The notes beneath the pieces were generated by a model. The model saw only the letters and a list, made by a program, of their open reading frames with translations, did no database searches and had not been told where the DNA came from. Of a stretch of 64,000 nucleotides of DNA, positions 42,710 to 56,744 are shown piece after piece. The DNA is taken from contig OX388350.1 of the NCBI GenBank assembly GCA_947579665.1, positions 39,155,393-39,219,392 of the forward strand. Direction: 5' to 3'. The position numbers were made by a program, and so were the translations under genes. The DNA is from Sympetrum striolatum (lineage: Eukaryota > Arthropoda > Insecta > Odonata > Libellulidae). How positions within the stretch are numbered: position 1 is the first letter of the stretch; each line of letters opens with the position of its first letter.

Positions 42710-43450
42710 CACATTCCAATTGAAGACAAAATAACATCAATTTGCCCTAAAGTCTATCTTTACTGGTTGTGTCAGCCCCATAATGGACTATTGCATCCCA
42801 ATATGGCAATCTGCTACCCCTTCCAACCTCAAAAGGCTTTACTGTCCCTTAAACTTCTTCACCTCAATTGTTCGTCTGCGAGAGCCCCACCTTTACAACT
42901 GTTCCTGTGATCAAATCCTTTCCTCTCTTGTTATTTCTTCTCTTCCTCATCGAAACATTGGATTTAAAATTTCTTCACGCAATCTTCAATGGCCGTTGCA
43001 GATCTACTTGCATTCTCCCTTCACATCTCTTCCCGCAATTCTAACCTCCTTCACGTACCTTCTTTTCGGCTTTCAATCTCTCAAAGATCAATCTTCTATC
43101 GAATCCCAACACTTTTCAATTCTCTCTTATCCTATAACCCTTCCCTTGAACTGTTTTCCCCCATTAATTAACTCCTTTTGTTCATTCATTAATCTTGCTC
43201 TTTAGCTTACTTCGTTGTCTCGAGTTTTGTCCTTTTAATCTTTCTCCCTCATATTTCATTTTATTATTTTTTCCCCATCATTATTGTTTTTTTCCCCCTT
43301 AAATTTTTTAATTTTATACAAATATTTGGTTGCATTTCAATGCTCTTTTGCTAATATTTATAAATATGTTTATTTCTATTTGTTGTTGTATGATTCATTT
43401 TAATTGGTTGAAATGGCTGTTAATAAATCAACTTTAAATAAATAAAAAAG
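42710..43450 (+). mobile_element. LINE 3' end, duplicate copy
   Basis: This is the same fragment as 8581-9380, with a 12-base insertion in the coding part and a shorter 3' UTR. Its left edge is the duplication junction. Confidence 0.65.
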
Positions 43451-44502
43451 TCATACTTCACAATATGACATAACTGAATGACTTGAGAAGAAGAACCAAA
43501 ACTGAATTTTGTATTAGGAACAGTGCCCCTGTTATGGAAAATCTGGTTTGATGGAATGAGGCACTTTCTGAAGGGCTAGGAAGTGCCTGGTTTAATAATC
43601 ATTGCTCATCAGCAAGGATTGCATATTAAAATGTGTTTATGAAGAGCTGTCTTAAGCCAAACATAGATTGGATATTAGTACATTGTGATCAACCATATAG
43701 GTCCATCTGAAAAACTTTGAGAATTACTGATACATATACAAGCCATTGTAGAGAGAGTTGCATGAAGCAATGTCATTTGCACATAACTATACAAATGTTA
43801 AGGAAAACAATGAACCTGCAACAAGTGTTATGATAAACAACAGAAACATATAACAGATATCATGTAAACCCTCCAAGTTTAAACATGAGAAATTAATTAG
43901 AGAGAAGTCCAACAAACATGAAAAAATTGGATAAAACATTTATTTTACAGGCAATTTTCATTTAAATTTTCAGGTATACATATTATAAATAAATACAAAT
44001 GAGCAATTTTTATATCTCTTTTTATAAAACAAGAAACTCCAATTTAAAGATAATAGGCTATTCAAACGGTCAAATCAATTAAAAAATAACAAAGTATAAA
44101 ATTTGTACAAAAACTGTGAGGTATTTTTAAAATAAATTATTAAAATCGTTTTCCTACAGTTACATGAAAACGTGCACTCGACCAAAACTGTCTGCTGATG
44201 CGAGAACATGCCGATTAGGATGGAAAACATTCACTGAACATACTGTGTGGATAGGTAAGGGGCCGTCCTTGCCAATAGATGCCAACAAACGTCCATGTTT
44301 CCCATACACTTCAACCTAGATAAAGAGACAGAGCTGGAGTAAATATCTAGAAAGTAACCTCACCAAGATTCAAAGTATAAGATGATGAACTCATACTATG
44401 AAGTCTTCCAGATACCCAAGAGGGAGTTAGGTTTGCCTTGGTTGGAAGCTTGTGTGTGACAAATTACCTCAGAAGCACTTGTAATAATACTAATTCAAGA
44501 TA

Positions 44503-45238
44503 CAATAGACACTCGCTAATCTGGCTCTTTTCACGGACCTAAAAGAGAACCATGGAGTAGCATAACGAGTGCAAGCATGGAAGAAATATTAGAGAAGGTG
44601 CAAGTCCAGTGCCAAAGGGTTATTTTTACACCAGTAGGCCTTAATTGTAATAGCAAAACATTTATTAATTCATCAAAACCAAAATGACTTTTAATTAAAA
44701 TGAAGTGTTGATTATTCGTTAAAACTGAGAATCTTAAACTTACAATGTTTTAATTTAATTTAAATTATGCTGCCATCCAGATATATGAATAAAAATTTGG
44801 AGGTAAATACTTAATGACTTAGGCAAGTTTTCATAGTCATCAAAAAATTTTATATGAGAAATAAAAAAAATGGCTTCAACATTTTTGATCAAATTCATGA
44901 TGCCACAGTTTTTGAAATCTGAAGTTTTATTCTGACTGAAAATATTTTTGCGACAGTTGAAGTTACTATTTAGTTATTCTAGAGACATGGAATGGAATGC
45001 CCTAGCTGGAGAAGTCCTCTTTCCAATGCCAAAAAATGTAAAAACTTTTAAAAATAAGCTTAAATCTATTTGCACCTTTTAAATTTTTGTTATGTTAAAA
45101 TTGTAATTATTGTTCTATTATCTTGTGTGTAAATAATTGTGATATTAATGTTATATTATCTATTATGTATGCATATATATATGAAAGTAATCCAGCCACT
45201 CCTCTGTGCAAGGAGTGGCTGGATTAGCAAGCCTATTG
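44503..45238. mobile_element. Tigger-like MITE, short version
   Basis: The CAATAGACACTCGCTAATCT...GCCTATTG ends are flanked by TA. It matches 10432-12974 without the 1.6-kb internal segment. Confidence 0.65.
45188..45226. repeat. Perfect 16-bp-arm hairpin at a deletion junction
   Basis: TAATCCAGCCACTCCT and AGGAGTGGCTGGATTA surround the 7-base loop CTGTGCA. Copy 1 has only the right arm plus a shorter left match (GCACTCCT). Confidence 0.85.
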
Positions 45239-45244
45239 TATGCT

Positions 45245-45660
45245 CAAGAAGTTTATGGCACAAAAATTATGAGTAACGGTGAGGTGCATCAGTCAGTTAT
45301 TCAAAAATGGAGGAACAAACATTCACGATGAAGACAGAAGTGATAGGCCTTCTCTTGTCAGAGACAACGTCACGGCTGAAGTTGAAGAAAAAGGATCGGA
45401 AATATGTTGGTTCACAATCTTGGAACTTTCCAATCAATTTCCTAATGTTTGAAATTTATGAAGAGCTTCAAAACACCATGACAGATTGGCTATGTTCCCA
45501 AACAGTAGATTATAGGTATTTCGAGAAAGGAGAAATGATTAGAGAAGAGCCCGAATTTGTTTGGAAACTATGTGGAAAAGTAATTCAAATGTATAGTTTT
45601 AAGTTGTAAGTAATAAAATAGTTTCAATTAATAAATTTTAAAATGGCGGTTACTTTCTAG
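45245..45660 (+). pseudogene. Mariner relic, duplicate copy
   Basis: It is the same internally deleted transposase as at 12990-13418, with small differences. Confidence 0.7.
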
Positions 45661-48180
45661 ATGGTCCTTGTATATCGTACTACTATATTGTATGCTTTGT
45701 TAGCTTGTAAAAGATGCTATCATCATTTAGGATTGAACACCTGAAAACTGGTAATGAATTTGAGGTGTGCATATACCAGAAGTGATCAAATACCTGTCTA
45801 GGATGATCCAAACTTCCAACCACAAATGCATCATCTCGTTGTGGATGCCACGCTGCCCTGAAAGTAGTAAGCCATCTACCTGTTCTGTTCAAATGTCGAA
45901 TACTCGTTTCCACTGAAATTTAGAGCATAGAACAAAATAATCAATATGGTTGACTTTGGAGAAATTTAAGGAATTATCAATAGAACCACAGACATCTTTT
46001 CGTCTGAAAATAATTTGTCTCCTTTAGTGCACTAGGAATCTTTTAGGAATATGTAAACATTAATACTGTATTTACTTGAAATTAATGCATGTCCTTTTGG
46101 GCTCAAAAACAGGGTGTGCATTAGAATCAACGGAGCACTAGATTCAAGCCCAGTATTACTCGTGCACATGTCTTGTGGGGCAGGGCCAGACAATACCTTG
46201 GTTTATCCTACTTCCACAAAATCGTCTACCGTTCCACCACTGCTTTATCAATATTTTGACTGTAAGAGTCCTCGCAGACTACTGACGTAACTGTCAGCCA
46301 ATATTATTCAAGTGAAAATGAATTTGCTAGCTGATCAAAAGTTTTTAAATGGCCAATTTTTAATTTGCTGAGGTTATCATATATATCTATGACTATACTG
46401 TTCCTATGTAACTCTTCAAATGTTCCAACAATGCTCTATCTATTTTTTCACTGTATAAGCGTCCAAAGACTACAGACTAATCTTTTGGCAGATACTTTTT
46501 GATTGAAAGGGAATTGGCAACCCCATTAAACTTTTAAATGACCAATTTTTTAAATTGGTTAATGTGCTCACTTAGGACTTGCAGCGTAGACTACCATTGG
46601 CATTTTGCATACAGTGTATAACAAACATGTAAATCGTGCTGGGAATAGCATGATCACATGTCCTAAGGTGCACATTACATTTGCAGGCAAATGATTTTTC
46701 AATTTCCAATCCCCGAGTTTTGGGGTATGCATTACATTCAATGGCATGTTATTTTTAATTGAAAATTACATTGAAAATATTATGAAAGAGTCAAAATGGG
46801 GTCAGAAAGGAAATTCTCTGCCATTTACGGTCTTTCCTTGCGGAATGCCAAGAAAAGTGTTAACCATAGAGACATTGTGCTTCATTAAAGTGTACATATT
46901 CCGCTTAATGCATTCAGGCCTGGTGAGCAAATCAGGGGCAAACTACCTCACTCCTCACTTTGTCTAGGAAAACCTCATTCCCCCTATTAGCTCTTGGTAG
47001 CTAATGTTAGAGAGGGAGAGGTGCCAGCTGGTATTCCGGTTGAATACTTTACAGTGATAAGAAAATAATTGATGAAGAAAGTGAAAGATACGATATGATA
47101 AATTAAACAACAAATTAACTAATGGTATAGTAATGGCCTTCAGGCTTGAAATGACAGACATTGAATGCAATTACCAATTAACTTGAAGTAAGCAAATTAT
47201 AAATAACAATTGAGTAATCCCCTCACCCACCTCTGTATTTAGATGGACAGGATTCTTTCACTAATGTTGAGGTGTCGTATAAACGGATGTGGTCATCAGA
47301 GCTGGTAGTCAGGAGACCACTTCCAGTGATAGGAGAAAAGAAGGCAGAAAATAGTTTTCGATTTTTATCACCCAGGTGGCAGATGGCTGCATCACTGGCC
47401 ACAACTTTTTTTGTAACTTTCTTGAATTTCCTCAAGTCCCAAATTGATGAATAGCTGACAAAGAAAGTTGATCATATTACATGCATACATAGGCAACGTT
47501 TATCAGGGCAACAAAATACAGAATTTTATATAAACAACACTTTTTTATATCTTTATCTATGCCACCAAAAACTTTCATTGCTAGATAAAAAAAGAGGGAC
47601 AAAACCAGTTAGAATGAATCAACAAACACAATCTTGCCCAAAAACCAGGTAAGTTTGGACTCAAACCCAGAAATTTAGCACAGGTAGGCAAGCATGCTAA
47701 CCATTTTGCTGCCAATTCCTGCAAAAACCTCACATTCAAACAGAATCGGTTATTATCCCAATGCATCCTCATTGAGTGGGTTAACTAATGAATTCAAGGA
47801 TAAAATAAGCTTGAAAACATAATCTTCAACCAAAATAAAAGTTTTCCTTACCCACACGATGATGAAGTGGCTAGATACTGAGAGTATTGAGGATGAATGT
47901 CAACAGTTCGACATGAGTTTTCATAACAGTTCAGTGTAGCGTCATATTCATAGTTGCTTCTATCATCTATCACATACACATTGCCAGTCCCTGGAAAGAG
48001 CACAAAGGAATATCAATAACATGAAGGAAAAATCTGAGATTGAGACTGGAGGTCATTTGACCACTTTCTCAATCCAAGACAAAAATTCACTTTTTTCGCT
48101 GTTTTTTAAAAATATTTTCCTGCAGCTATTAATAATTGAACAATTATTTAAACTAATAAATAGTAAATGGTGTCTTAGAG

Positions 48181-48840
48181 CCAGGGTACTCAACCTTTTC
48201 TGGTGCCCGGGCACCCAAGGGCATTTCAGAAAGCGAAGCTGGCACTATGTGACATTTCCCGTCCAGGGTGATATTTAGGCAATGCTATCACCTTCCAAGG
48301 TAACCCTTGGCCATTTGAAAAAAAAGCTAATTTGTAATTTAGATCAAAAAAATTAAAATGTAAATATTTACATCACAACCTCACAATATGGGAAGTCTTC
48401 ATTTCCAAAGAAAATTTTACTACAGAGAATAAATCTGGCATGAAGGTTTTTGCTGCATGTGCACTTCTGCATTCCAAAAATCAGCATTTAGCCTATGATT
48501 ACTGGGAATTTGATACCTCGATAAACTGAGCCAAGCTGTATCTTTGCATTCGCATAATGAACAAAATATGACATAGATATGCGTCTTGTTAATCTAGACG
48601 TAGGTGATGAGGGATAAAGTTAAGGCAGGAGATCACCCTCGAAGTTTACAAAACCAGAGAAAAGGACATCCAAGTTTCTGACCCCTTCCCCCCTGAACCT
48701 TCGCTCTATCTCCACTAGCGCAATCCCAAGAAATACTGTTGTAGCATATAAAAAAATTCTTTTTACCAAAGCTTGGCGGGCACTGTGCAAGGTTGCTTCG
48801 GACACCTAGGTGCCTGCAGCCACCACGTTGAGTATTCCGG
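48181..48840. mobile_element. hAT-like MITE, duplicate copy
   Basis: The CCAGGGTACTCAACCT and ACGTTGAGTATTCCGG ends match those at 19794-20445. Confidence 0.65.
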
Positions 48841-49423
48841 TTTTGAAGGAACATGAGTAAAGCGTGATTATCATTCAAAGACCTAAACAGTGACAATAAT
48901 GAACTCTTAGCTAAATCTAGAAAGTTGTTTATAAACTATCGATCAATGGATAAACAGTAATTTAATGTTGCTATAGGTAAATAGATATGCCTAAAATAAA
49001 AAATTAAGTTCCTCCAAAAAATAAAGAAACAATAAAATAGGTATAGTATTGAGAAGAAAAAGTGGTCAAATTACCACTTCCTGTCCTAGGTAGAGCAAAA
49101 CTCCTGTCCTTCTAGATTTAAAATAAAACATATCATTTGTTTTTTACACATTTATATTGTTATGCACATTGAAATTATTTCAAAAATTCTAGAAACAACT
49201 ACCATTGAACGTATGGATTCCCAGAATAAAATCAGTGTTTCAGTAGTTTTTGGATTGCTCATCAAGCCAATTCTCCATTCTATACTATATATCAGAACTT
49301 CTATCAATTTTGCTTTTCCTAAATAACATGGGCAAAATCTATTTAATATATGTAATATGCATATCACAAAGGTTAATGCAATATATTCTAGAAAAAGATT
49401 AGAGCATTTTTTGGCATCGGGTA

Positions 49424-49976
49424 CAGTAGAAGTCTGTTATAACGAGAGCTAACAAAAATTGGAAAAATACTCATTATGAAGTATACTCAAAATAGCCAAT
49501 TTCTTATACTATATGTCTGTCTTCTTCAATTCAGGAGCAGGGAGTGTGCCATCATGGAACTGTAAGGTTTTTCATAATAATTCATAAAAAGTACGTTAGC
49601 ATAAAATAAATAAATAATACATAAAACATGACCAAAGTGCTCTGCAGACTTACGTCTAACGATTCACTGATAGGAGAGCGATGTCCACTATGTGGAATGG
49701 GTACCCCTAATTCATTTCAAATTGCTTTCTCGAGATATTTTTCATACACACACTTCATAAGCAATGACTGCGTTGAAAGGGAAAGGTAGCCCTGGGAATC
49801 CAAATCAGCACTGCTTTTACCTCCTATATTCCCACCCATCAAACAATTTGGTGTCAAGTTTCGTATGAAGGCAAATCCCATGGATAGATGCCAATATGAT
49901 GGAAACTCAATTCAATTCAACTCACTGTAACAAAACTCTCGTTATATGGTGTACTCATTACAACAGACTTCTACTG
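49424..49976. mobile_element. Pogo/Tigger-like MITE, duplicate copy
   Basis: CAGTAGAAGTCTGTTATAAC and the mirrored CAACAGACTTCTACTG ends are flanked by TA. It lacks the nested MITE of copy 1. Confidence 0.8.
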
Positions 49977-50369
49977 TACTTTTAATATTGGCTGACATTA
50001 TTTTGCATAAGTATATTATATTATCATTTGAGATTTTGCTTGATAAATTCAACTATTATTTAAAAAGTTTATCTGGTGGTAAAACAATTAAATCTCATTC
50101 ATAACACGTAAAATGTTGCACCTTTTACAACCATACCATTAGAAGGATTAAGCAAATAGAAAGAAATATTGCAAACCTTGAGAGGCAAGAAGTACATTTG
50201 GGGAGAGTTGACAATGCCACTGCATCCAATACTTGGAAATCCAATCTTCAGGACTCCCATAAAGCTTTAAAGAGTAAGTATCTAATTTTTGAATTAAATT
50301 CTCAATCTTTGAGTTAGTTATATTCTAAAGAGTTCATTTATATTTCTTTGGAAAGAGGGCAAAGAAATA

Positions 50370-50864
50370 CAGTGGTAACTTGGTTAACGACGCTAATCCG
50401 TTCCAGAATAATCGTCGTTAACCAAAACCGTCGTTATCCAAGGCGCGATTTTCCACAGGTATAATAAAGGTAATGGATTACCATATTTCCCAGCGTCGAG
50501 CACGCACCCCAGACATTGGAAGCAAAACTTATAATATTTACCGATTTAACTCCGGTGAGACAACATGTGCATATGTGAATTAGCTACAATTTAGCATTGA
50601 ACTATTTTTAATACTCTCCGCTAGCTGCTATTCAGTATGTTTTTATGATGTAACATCGTAACTTACACCAAATATTAGTTTATAATATAGTGATTATAAA
50701 TAGACGTGCTGAAACAGGTGAAACTCTGGAAAGACCAATCGACGAGGCGTCGTAAGCCAAATCCTACGTCGTTACCCAACATATATTTTGGTTACAGCAA
50801 CCTGGCTAGCGTCGTTAACCAAGTCCGTCGTTAACTAAGGCCGTCGTTAACCAAGGTACCACTG
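50370..50864. mobile_element. 495-bp TA-flanked MITE
   Basis: The ends are CAGTGGTAACTTGGTTAACG and the mirrored GTTAACCAAGGTACCACTG. CGTCGTTAACYAAG units repeat three times at the right end and twice at the left. Copy 1 has the empty site AAGAAATATTTTATTC near 22910, so the insertion and its TA duplication are exact. Confidence 0.93.
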
Positions 50865-52669
50865 TATTTTATTCACTGGACTATATTAAGGATCTAATGA
50901 AAAATAATTCAAAATAGCACTATGAACAGACAAATTACTTAGGAAAATATTATTTCATTCAAATATTTGGAAAGGTCGGTCTTTGGCTTAACAAGTCCAT
51001 TTTCAATAATTATTTTTAATGCAGTAATTTTCTACCAAATCACCAAAAGAACTACATCAAAGTTGCATTACCAGATTAATAATACTATAATACAATTATG
51101 TAGAAGTTGTCTTACATTTTACTTTATACTAATTCATTATTTGAAAACAAAGCATTTAACAGTTCAATCTTTTGAATTGAATGTGAAACATTTACTAAAA
51201 CTTAGATCTCAAAATCAGAACCCCAGAGCTTTCTTAATCACTGTGTGTGAGCGTACGGGTTCATTGCATTCTGACTACTTCAAGACTTTTATTTTAAAAT
51301 TTCAGTTTTCTAATTCTGATTTCCTTCTTAAAATCATGGTAAATGCTATAAACTGATAAATACAGTATAATTCAAAATGGGTTTATTTTTATCATACCTT
51401 AAATTCTGTAGCATAACGAAGCGTTATACATGGTTTTTTGCAAAATTTGAATTATTTGATGTGCATTATACATAAGGTAAACGAGCCTGCATTATACATA
51501 ATCTCGGATTAGACTTTTTCTTTATTGGAAGTGAAATTAATAAAATAGCTACTGCAATATGTTACTTTTTCATCCCTTGCTTAATTGCTTTGGATTTTCC
51601 TCTGCCTTATTTGAAAAAATGCAAATTTCAATGGTTCCAAGAGTATGAATTACAGTAGTCAAGGTTATGCGGGTACCTGTGGCGTAATTTATGTATGTGT
51701 TATACTTGAAATTTTGAAGACACGCAAATACCAGCCAATGGTTACTGCTGTGCGTTATACTTGGAAGTTTATGGTAATTGCTCAGTAATGATACTAACTA
51801 GAAACATGAATGTGAATACATTTACCTGATCAAAAACTAATTTTTCAAGATTCAGACTTCGAACTGTGCCATCATAGCTTGAAGTGATCAGCCGATCTCC
51901 ATAGTAGCGGCAAAATGTGGTACAGTTTATCACTCCATCATGGGGATTAAACCGGTGAATCCCTGCATGATAACCAACATCAGCTTCTATCTTTGTTATA
52001 TCCTCACCCATTGGAGGAAATGATGTCCAGATTCCTGCAAAAACAATAAAAGAAATTTTTTCAGTATTAATGAAACCACAAAATGATGTATAATGGTATG
52101 TAAGTATGAAATATTTAGGTATGCAAAATCAAAAAGAACGATGAAAGCTAAAAATGTGAGAATTTAAAGACAATAAAATCTGGAAAAATTTAATGAAATG
52201 CTTAAGTACAGTAAATTCTCCATCAAAGTGGTATTTGACAGCAGGGTTCTTTTTGGGAGGAGCTTTGAATGACAATTACCATGAACTCATGTTTAGGAAA
52301 TTTCAGTTACTTTAATAACATGTTTCACAAATTATATAAACTTGGACCTTGCTAATTCAACCTCTCCCAAGTCGAGAAACCCTTAGAGTTGAATTAATCC
52401 TTAGTACCCAGCCTAATGTCCATAAGACCAATGTATTTTTGATCTCTTAAACTAAAATGTATTTTTGGCTCCAATCTCCGTTAGTTGAATTTTCCAAGGA
52501 CCTTGGTATATTATTCTGGGGCTACAATTAATCTGATTTCATCACTAAATTTAGTTTTCCTATATGTGGGTTGGCAGGTTTTTCACACAGCCCTTATTGA
52601 GGGTATTATCTGCAGTTGAAATTTTTTCCTAAGCTCTTAGATTAGACCCAAGAAAGAATAAACATGAAA

Positions 52670-52945
52670 TAATTCCAACGGGACCAGGAATCGAACCCGG
52701 GTCTCCTGATTTCTGGTCAGGTGTTCAGTCTGTTGAGCTACCATTCCAGAAAAGTTTCCTTGTTAGTCAACCTTTCCTTCACCATGTGCAGCTGGTGCTT
52801 TTCTAAAACCAAGAATGCCATACTTGCCCACAAAGTCTACCGAATAGCTAGAGAGGATGCTTTTTTGGAATAGCTCAATGAACAGAGCATCTGACCAGCA
52901 ATCAGGAGACCCAGGTTTTATTCCTCGTCCTGTTGGACCTTTTCC
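52670..52945. repeat. tRNA-ended inverted repeat (copy 2)
   Basis: The - strand tRNA-like block at 52681-52745 has a perfect reversed B-box (GGAATCGAACC). The body and a + strand block at 52868-52935 follow, as at 26030-26580 but without the fold-back insertion. Confidence 0.75.
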
Positions 52946-54359
52946 AAGTATATTCTTCCATAGGATTTTTAATGATTTTTTAACTTTTTCATGATATGCA
53001 AAAACACCATACCCATTTTCCTCTTAGAGCAGGCTTTTGAACCTGCAAAGTAGTCTTCTTCTGTGCACTTTTTTCCAATAATCTCTTTCTTTAACTTTAT
53101 ATGGCACAGAGTTAGATGTACGAAGAGACTTTATAGTCTCAAGTCCTTCCCTGAATAAAGTCCTTCATTATTATTTCAGATCACATTTTGAAAAAAAAAA
53201 CATGAGAACACACCTAGGTTCTTATATTATCTTTTATAAATGCAATGGATAAGATCTAGATGATTATCGAGTGAGATGCATCCTCATATTGACGCCAAAC
53301 AAAATTAACATACTATTTTCTTAAAAACCTTCATTGCACAGTTCAATAGTAAAATGTACTTGAGATACAGCTATACTGAACCAGTGTGTAGACTAATTAT
53401 ATAAGTATAAAACAACTATAAACTGTTATTTTAATCAATCTCAAAAAGGCATTGTCCTTGATTAACCACGCCTAATATGCCATTTTCCAAAACTTGATTA
53501 CTCGGAGACGAAATTTTTTTTTCGGTCCATTTCAATTTGCCTAAGCAAGATCCAACTTTAACACGTATTTTGGCTGAATGAGGAAACATTTCATGGCATC
53601 ATTTGATAACAAAATAATTAGCAGTAAAAGAAATAAGGCTTAATCAATTATTAGCAGCAGTGGTCTGCATCACCTTCTGTTTCCATTGTGGAAGGTTAAC
53701 ACAATTCTTTGTTATAAATTGGGTACAGACCTATGTTTATTCAAATACTAAAACTTCTGACCCCAAAAAAATGTATTTTTGAATCTAGTCCTTTAAGTAA
53801 GGGCTGCACCATGGCTTTGGGACCATGGTATTTTAAAATAATTTTCATGATAGAGGAGAACAGGAAAATTAATTTAGTCTTACCTAGAGATCCATCTTTA
53901 CCTCCAGCTGATATCAGAAGGCAATCTTTCGAAGGATGGACTGCCATTGATGTTACCCTTTTGTCAAGAACTCTTCCCAACGTTCCACACCACATCCGTA
54001 ACTTACTCACATTTTCTTTGAACCTGATATAGGTACATAAAATAATAATATTAGAAAATATCAAGTAATGTTTAGCACAATTTGTTGAGCCCACAAAGAG
54101 AATTTATAATAAGAACAACCGAGGTTTTGTTACCGTGTAACATCATCAGGTGAAAAACAGAAGAACTGCCTGTAATCTATAACAAGAAGGGGGTGGGGGC
54201 AGGGAGAGGAAGTGGTAGTGATTAGAGAATTGCTACATACAAATTGTACACATTGACACAACCCAGTAATAAAAGGGAACATCACCTGAAGTGCCACAAC
54301 AATAACTCAATGGAAACACATGGAGTTGGTTACAAAATACATCTTACAATTCCTAAGAA

Positions 54360-54470
54360 ATAAAGACTTAAAAAAGTCTGACGGGGCCGGGAATCAAACC
54401 CGGGATGTTCCTCTATCTGGGAGGCTACTTTAACCATCTAAGCTATCCATCAGAGTTTTTTCAGGTCCCT
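54360..54470 (-). repeat. tRNA-derived SINE, duplicate copy
   Basis: This is the counterpart of 27985-28110. Confidence 0.75.
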
Positions 54471-54894
54471 TTTTCCTACTTAATTTTCCTGGGTGCATGC
54501 CTTTATGCGCAAAGTTACATTAAACCTATTCCTCACATCTTACAATGTAGTTAACCTAGATTAGTTGGCAAAAGAAAAAAAAGACAATGAAAGATTAAAT
54601 AATAATTAAACAAATCCTACAAAACCATCATTAACTATAAAGCTGAGGAATATTTAGTAAGGGGAGAGGGAAGGAGAAAAACTTGTTTAAATCTCATATT
54701 GCTCAGATTTTTGGCAATTTAAAATCTCTATTTGTCAAAGGATATTACCTCAGGGTCCTTTGTTTTCAATGAGAAGAATGGATGGCAAGAAAGAACTAAA
54801 GTGGATATTTCAAAGAAGGTGTTTGGCAAAATGGGAAGAGTCTCCTTTTAAGAAGCAATTCCTATGTTCTTTCATTCTACCACAAGGAAGAATA

Positions 54895-55115
54895 GACTTG
54901 AAAATAGTCTGAAGGGACCAAAGAATGAACCCGTGTCTCCCGCTTGTCGATCAGGTGCTCTGTCCGTTGAGCTATACTGCCGGAACATTCTCTCAAGCTA
55001 TTTGGGAGACTATGTGGACAAAGGACTTTGCAATTTCGTCCGCATGGTGGCATCGTTCATTGTCATGGCGTCATAGAAGCACCAGCAACACATAGTGGTG
55101 GAAAGGAGACCTTCT
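54895..55115 (-). repeat. SINE-like body plus tRNA-like end, duplicate copy
   Basis: This is the counterpart of 28530-28752. Confidence 0.7.
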
Positions 55116-55289
55116 TAACACTTTCACAATGTCGTGTACCACCGGTGGTACACAGCTTTTCTTCTCTGTGGTCGTCGTGTACCACCGGTGGCAAATGCTC
55201 TCTCTTCTGCCGAGGCTTCTACTTGGCTCCAGTGGCCGCAAAAACATTATTTCCGGGTTCCCTAACAAAACATAGCATAAATATAAATA

Positions 55290-56058
55290 CAGTGGAACTT
55301 AATCTGTTCCTGGACCCTGGTCTTGGACCAAATTGGTCGTGAACCAAAACAATTTCTCCCGTTGAAATTAATGTAGATACAATTAATCCGTTCCAGATTC
55401 GAAACTTCATATTTTTTAAGTGTATTTTTGTAAGAAGGCACGTATATTGCATGTAAAATAAGTTTAAAAAATAAATATAAACTTACGTAGGTAAACATAC
55501 TTACGAGAGAATTATTTAAAATTAAATATTTTACGTAAGTTACCTTCGTTGTGGGAGTGGCGGTCGAGGAGGAGGAGGCTAGAGCTGTGTAGACTTGAAG
55601 CAAGTGCCGACGAGCAAGCAAGAATGTTTGAAAGATTATTTTCCAGCTTCCAGCGTGCTTGAAGCCTTCTTCGGATCGGAGTCGTTTTTCAGAGTTTTTT
55701 TTATATATCATTGTTTTTTCCTTAATTCGACTTTATGAGCGTCATTGACTGCGATCAGTTAATAGCTTGCATAAACAAAAGATGATCCATATGGGATAAA
55801 ATTATAAAAGAAAATTTGAATAGGTATTATATAGAAGAATCCACAAATTGCTCACAAACTGTGTTCACTGATCAACCTGTCTGCAACTGTTTCTCAGGAA
55901 CGATACTGTGTTATGTCGGGGTTGCCAACTGAACTGGTTGGCAGCCTTGGTCATGAAGCAAATTGTTGTATGCCAACAGAGACAAAATTTGGTCGCCAAA
56001 GCTGGTCGTAGACCAAATTGGTCATGAACAGAGGCGATAATGAACTAAGGTTCCACTG
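55290..56058. mobile_element. 769-bp TA-flanked MITE
   Basis: The left end CAGTGGAACTTAATCTGTTC and the mirrored right end (CTAAGGTTCCACTG) are both flanked by TA. The interior has mirrored GGACCAAATTGGTCRTGAAC motifs at each side. Confidence 0.78.
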
Positions 56059-56139
56059 TAATTAAATTTTAGGGATGATGCAACCCGTCGAACACTGAAG
56101 TAGAAAGATTTTTTTTTCATTATTTCAATGAAAAAAATC

Positions 56140-56290
56140 GATAAATAATCTAAAGGGGGCATCCATTAATTACTTGAGGTGATTTTTGCGATTTTTTGAA
56201 TCCCCCCCTCCCCCTAGTGGGGGGGATTCACTGATATCGTGAGATTTGGCTCAACCCCCTCCCCCCTCCTCTAATCTCACGTGAGATTGT
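56140..56290. repeat. Poly-C/poly-G rich repeat fragment
   Basis: AAAGGGGGCATCCATTAATT is followed by CCCCCCCTCCCCCTAGTGGG and CCCCCTCCCCCCTCC tracts. It resembles a terminal type seen on arthropod DNA elements. No coding sequence is present, and the family is not identified. Confidence 0.45.
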
Positions 56291-56744
56291 TCAAAATGCG
56301 TTTTTTCAGTGTAAATATATTAATCTATGTTTCATTGTATTGGATACATCCAAAATCACTTGTCTGCCTGGATCGAAGACATTCAAATATATTTCAATTG
56401 ATGAAGGCTACTGAACTCTGAGAAATACTAAATTTAGTCTCTTTTTAACACTCAAATTAATTATATTGAGACATATTGGAAATAAAAAATCACACCAGGC
56501 ATTCCGTAAATAGAAACATCACTTTAAAAACACTACTTTTTTGCTATAAAACTAATAAAAATATAAACATGGAACTCTTAAGAAATAGATAAGTAATAAA
56601 TAATCTAAATATAAAATAATACACTGAAACTAAAACACTATATCACAATAGAAGCCAATTATCGTTTGAATAATATTACATATAAACAAGATATGAAATT
56701 AATAATATTTAAATGAAAATATATCTAAATATTGTACAGAATGT

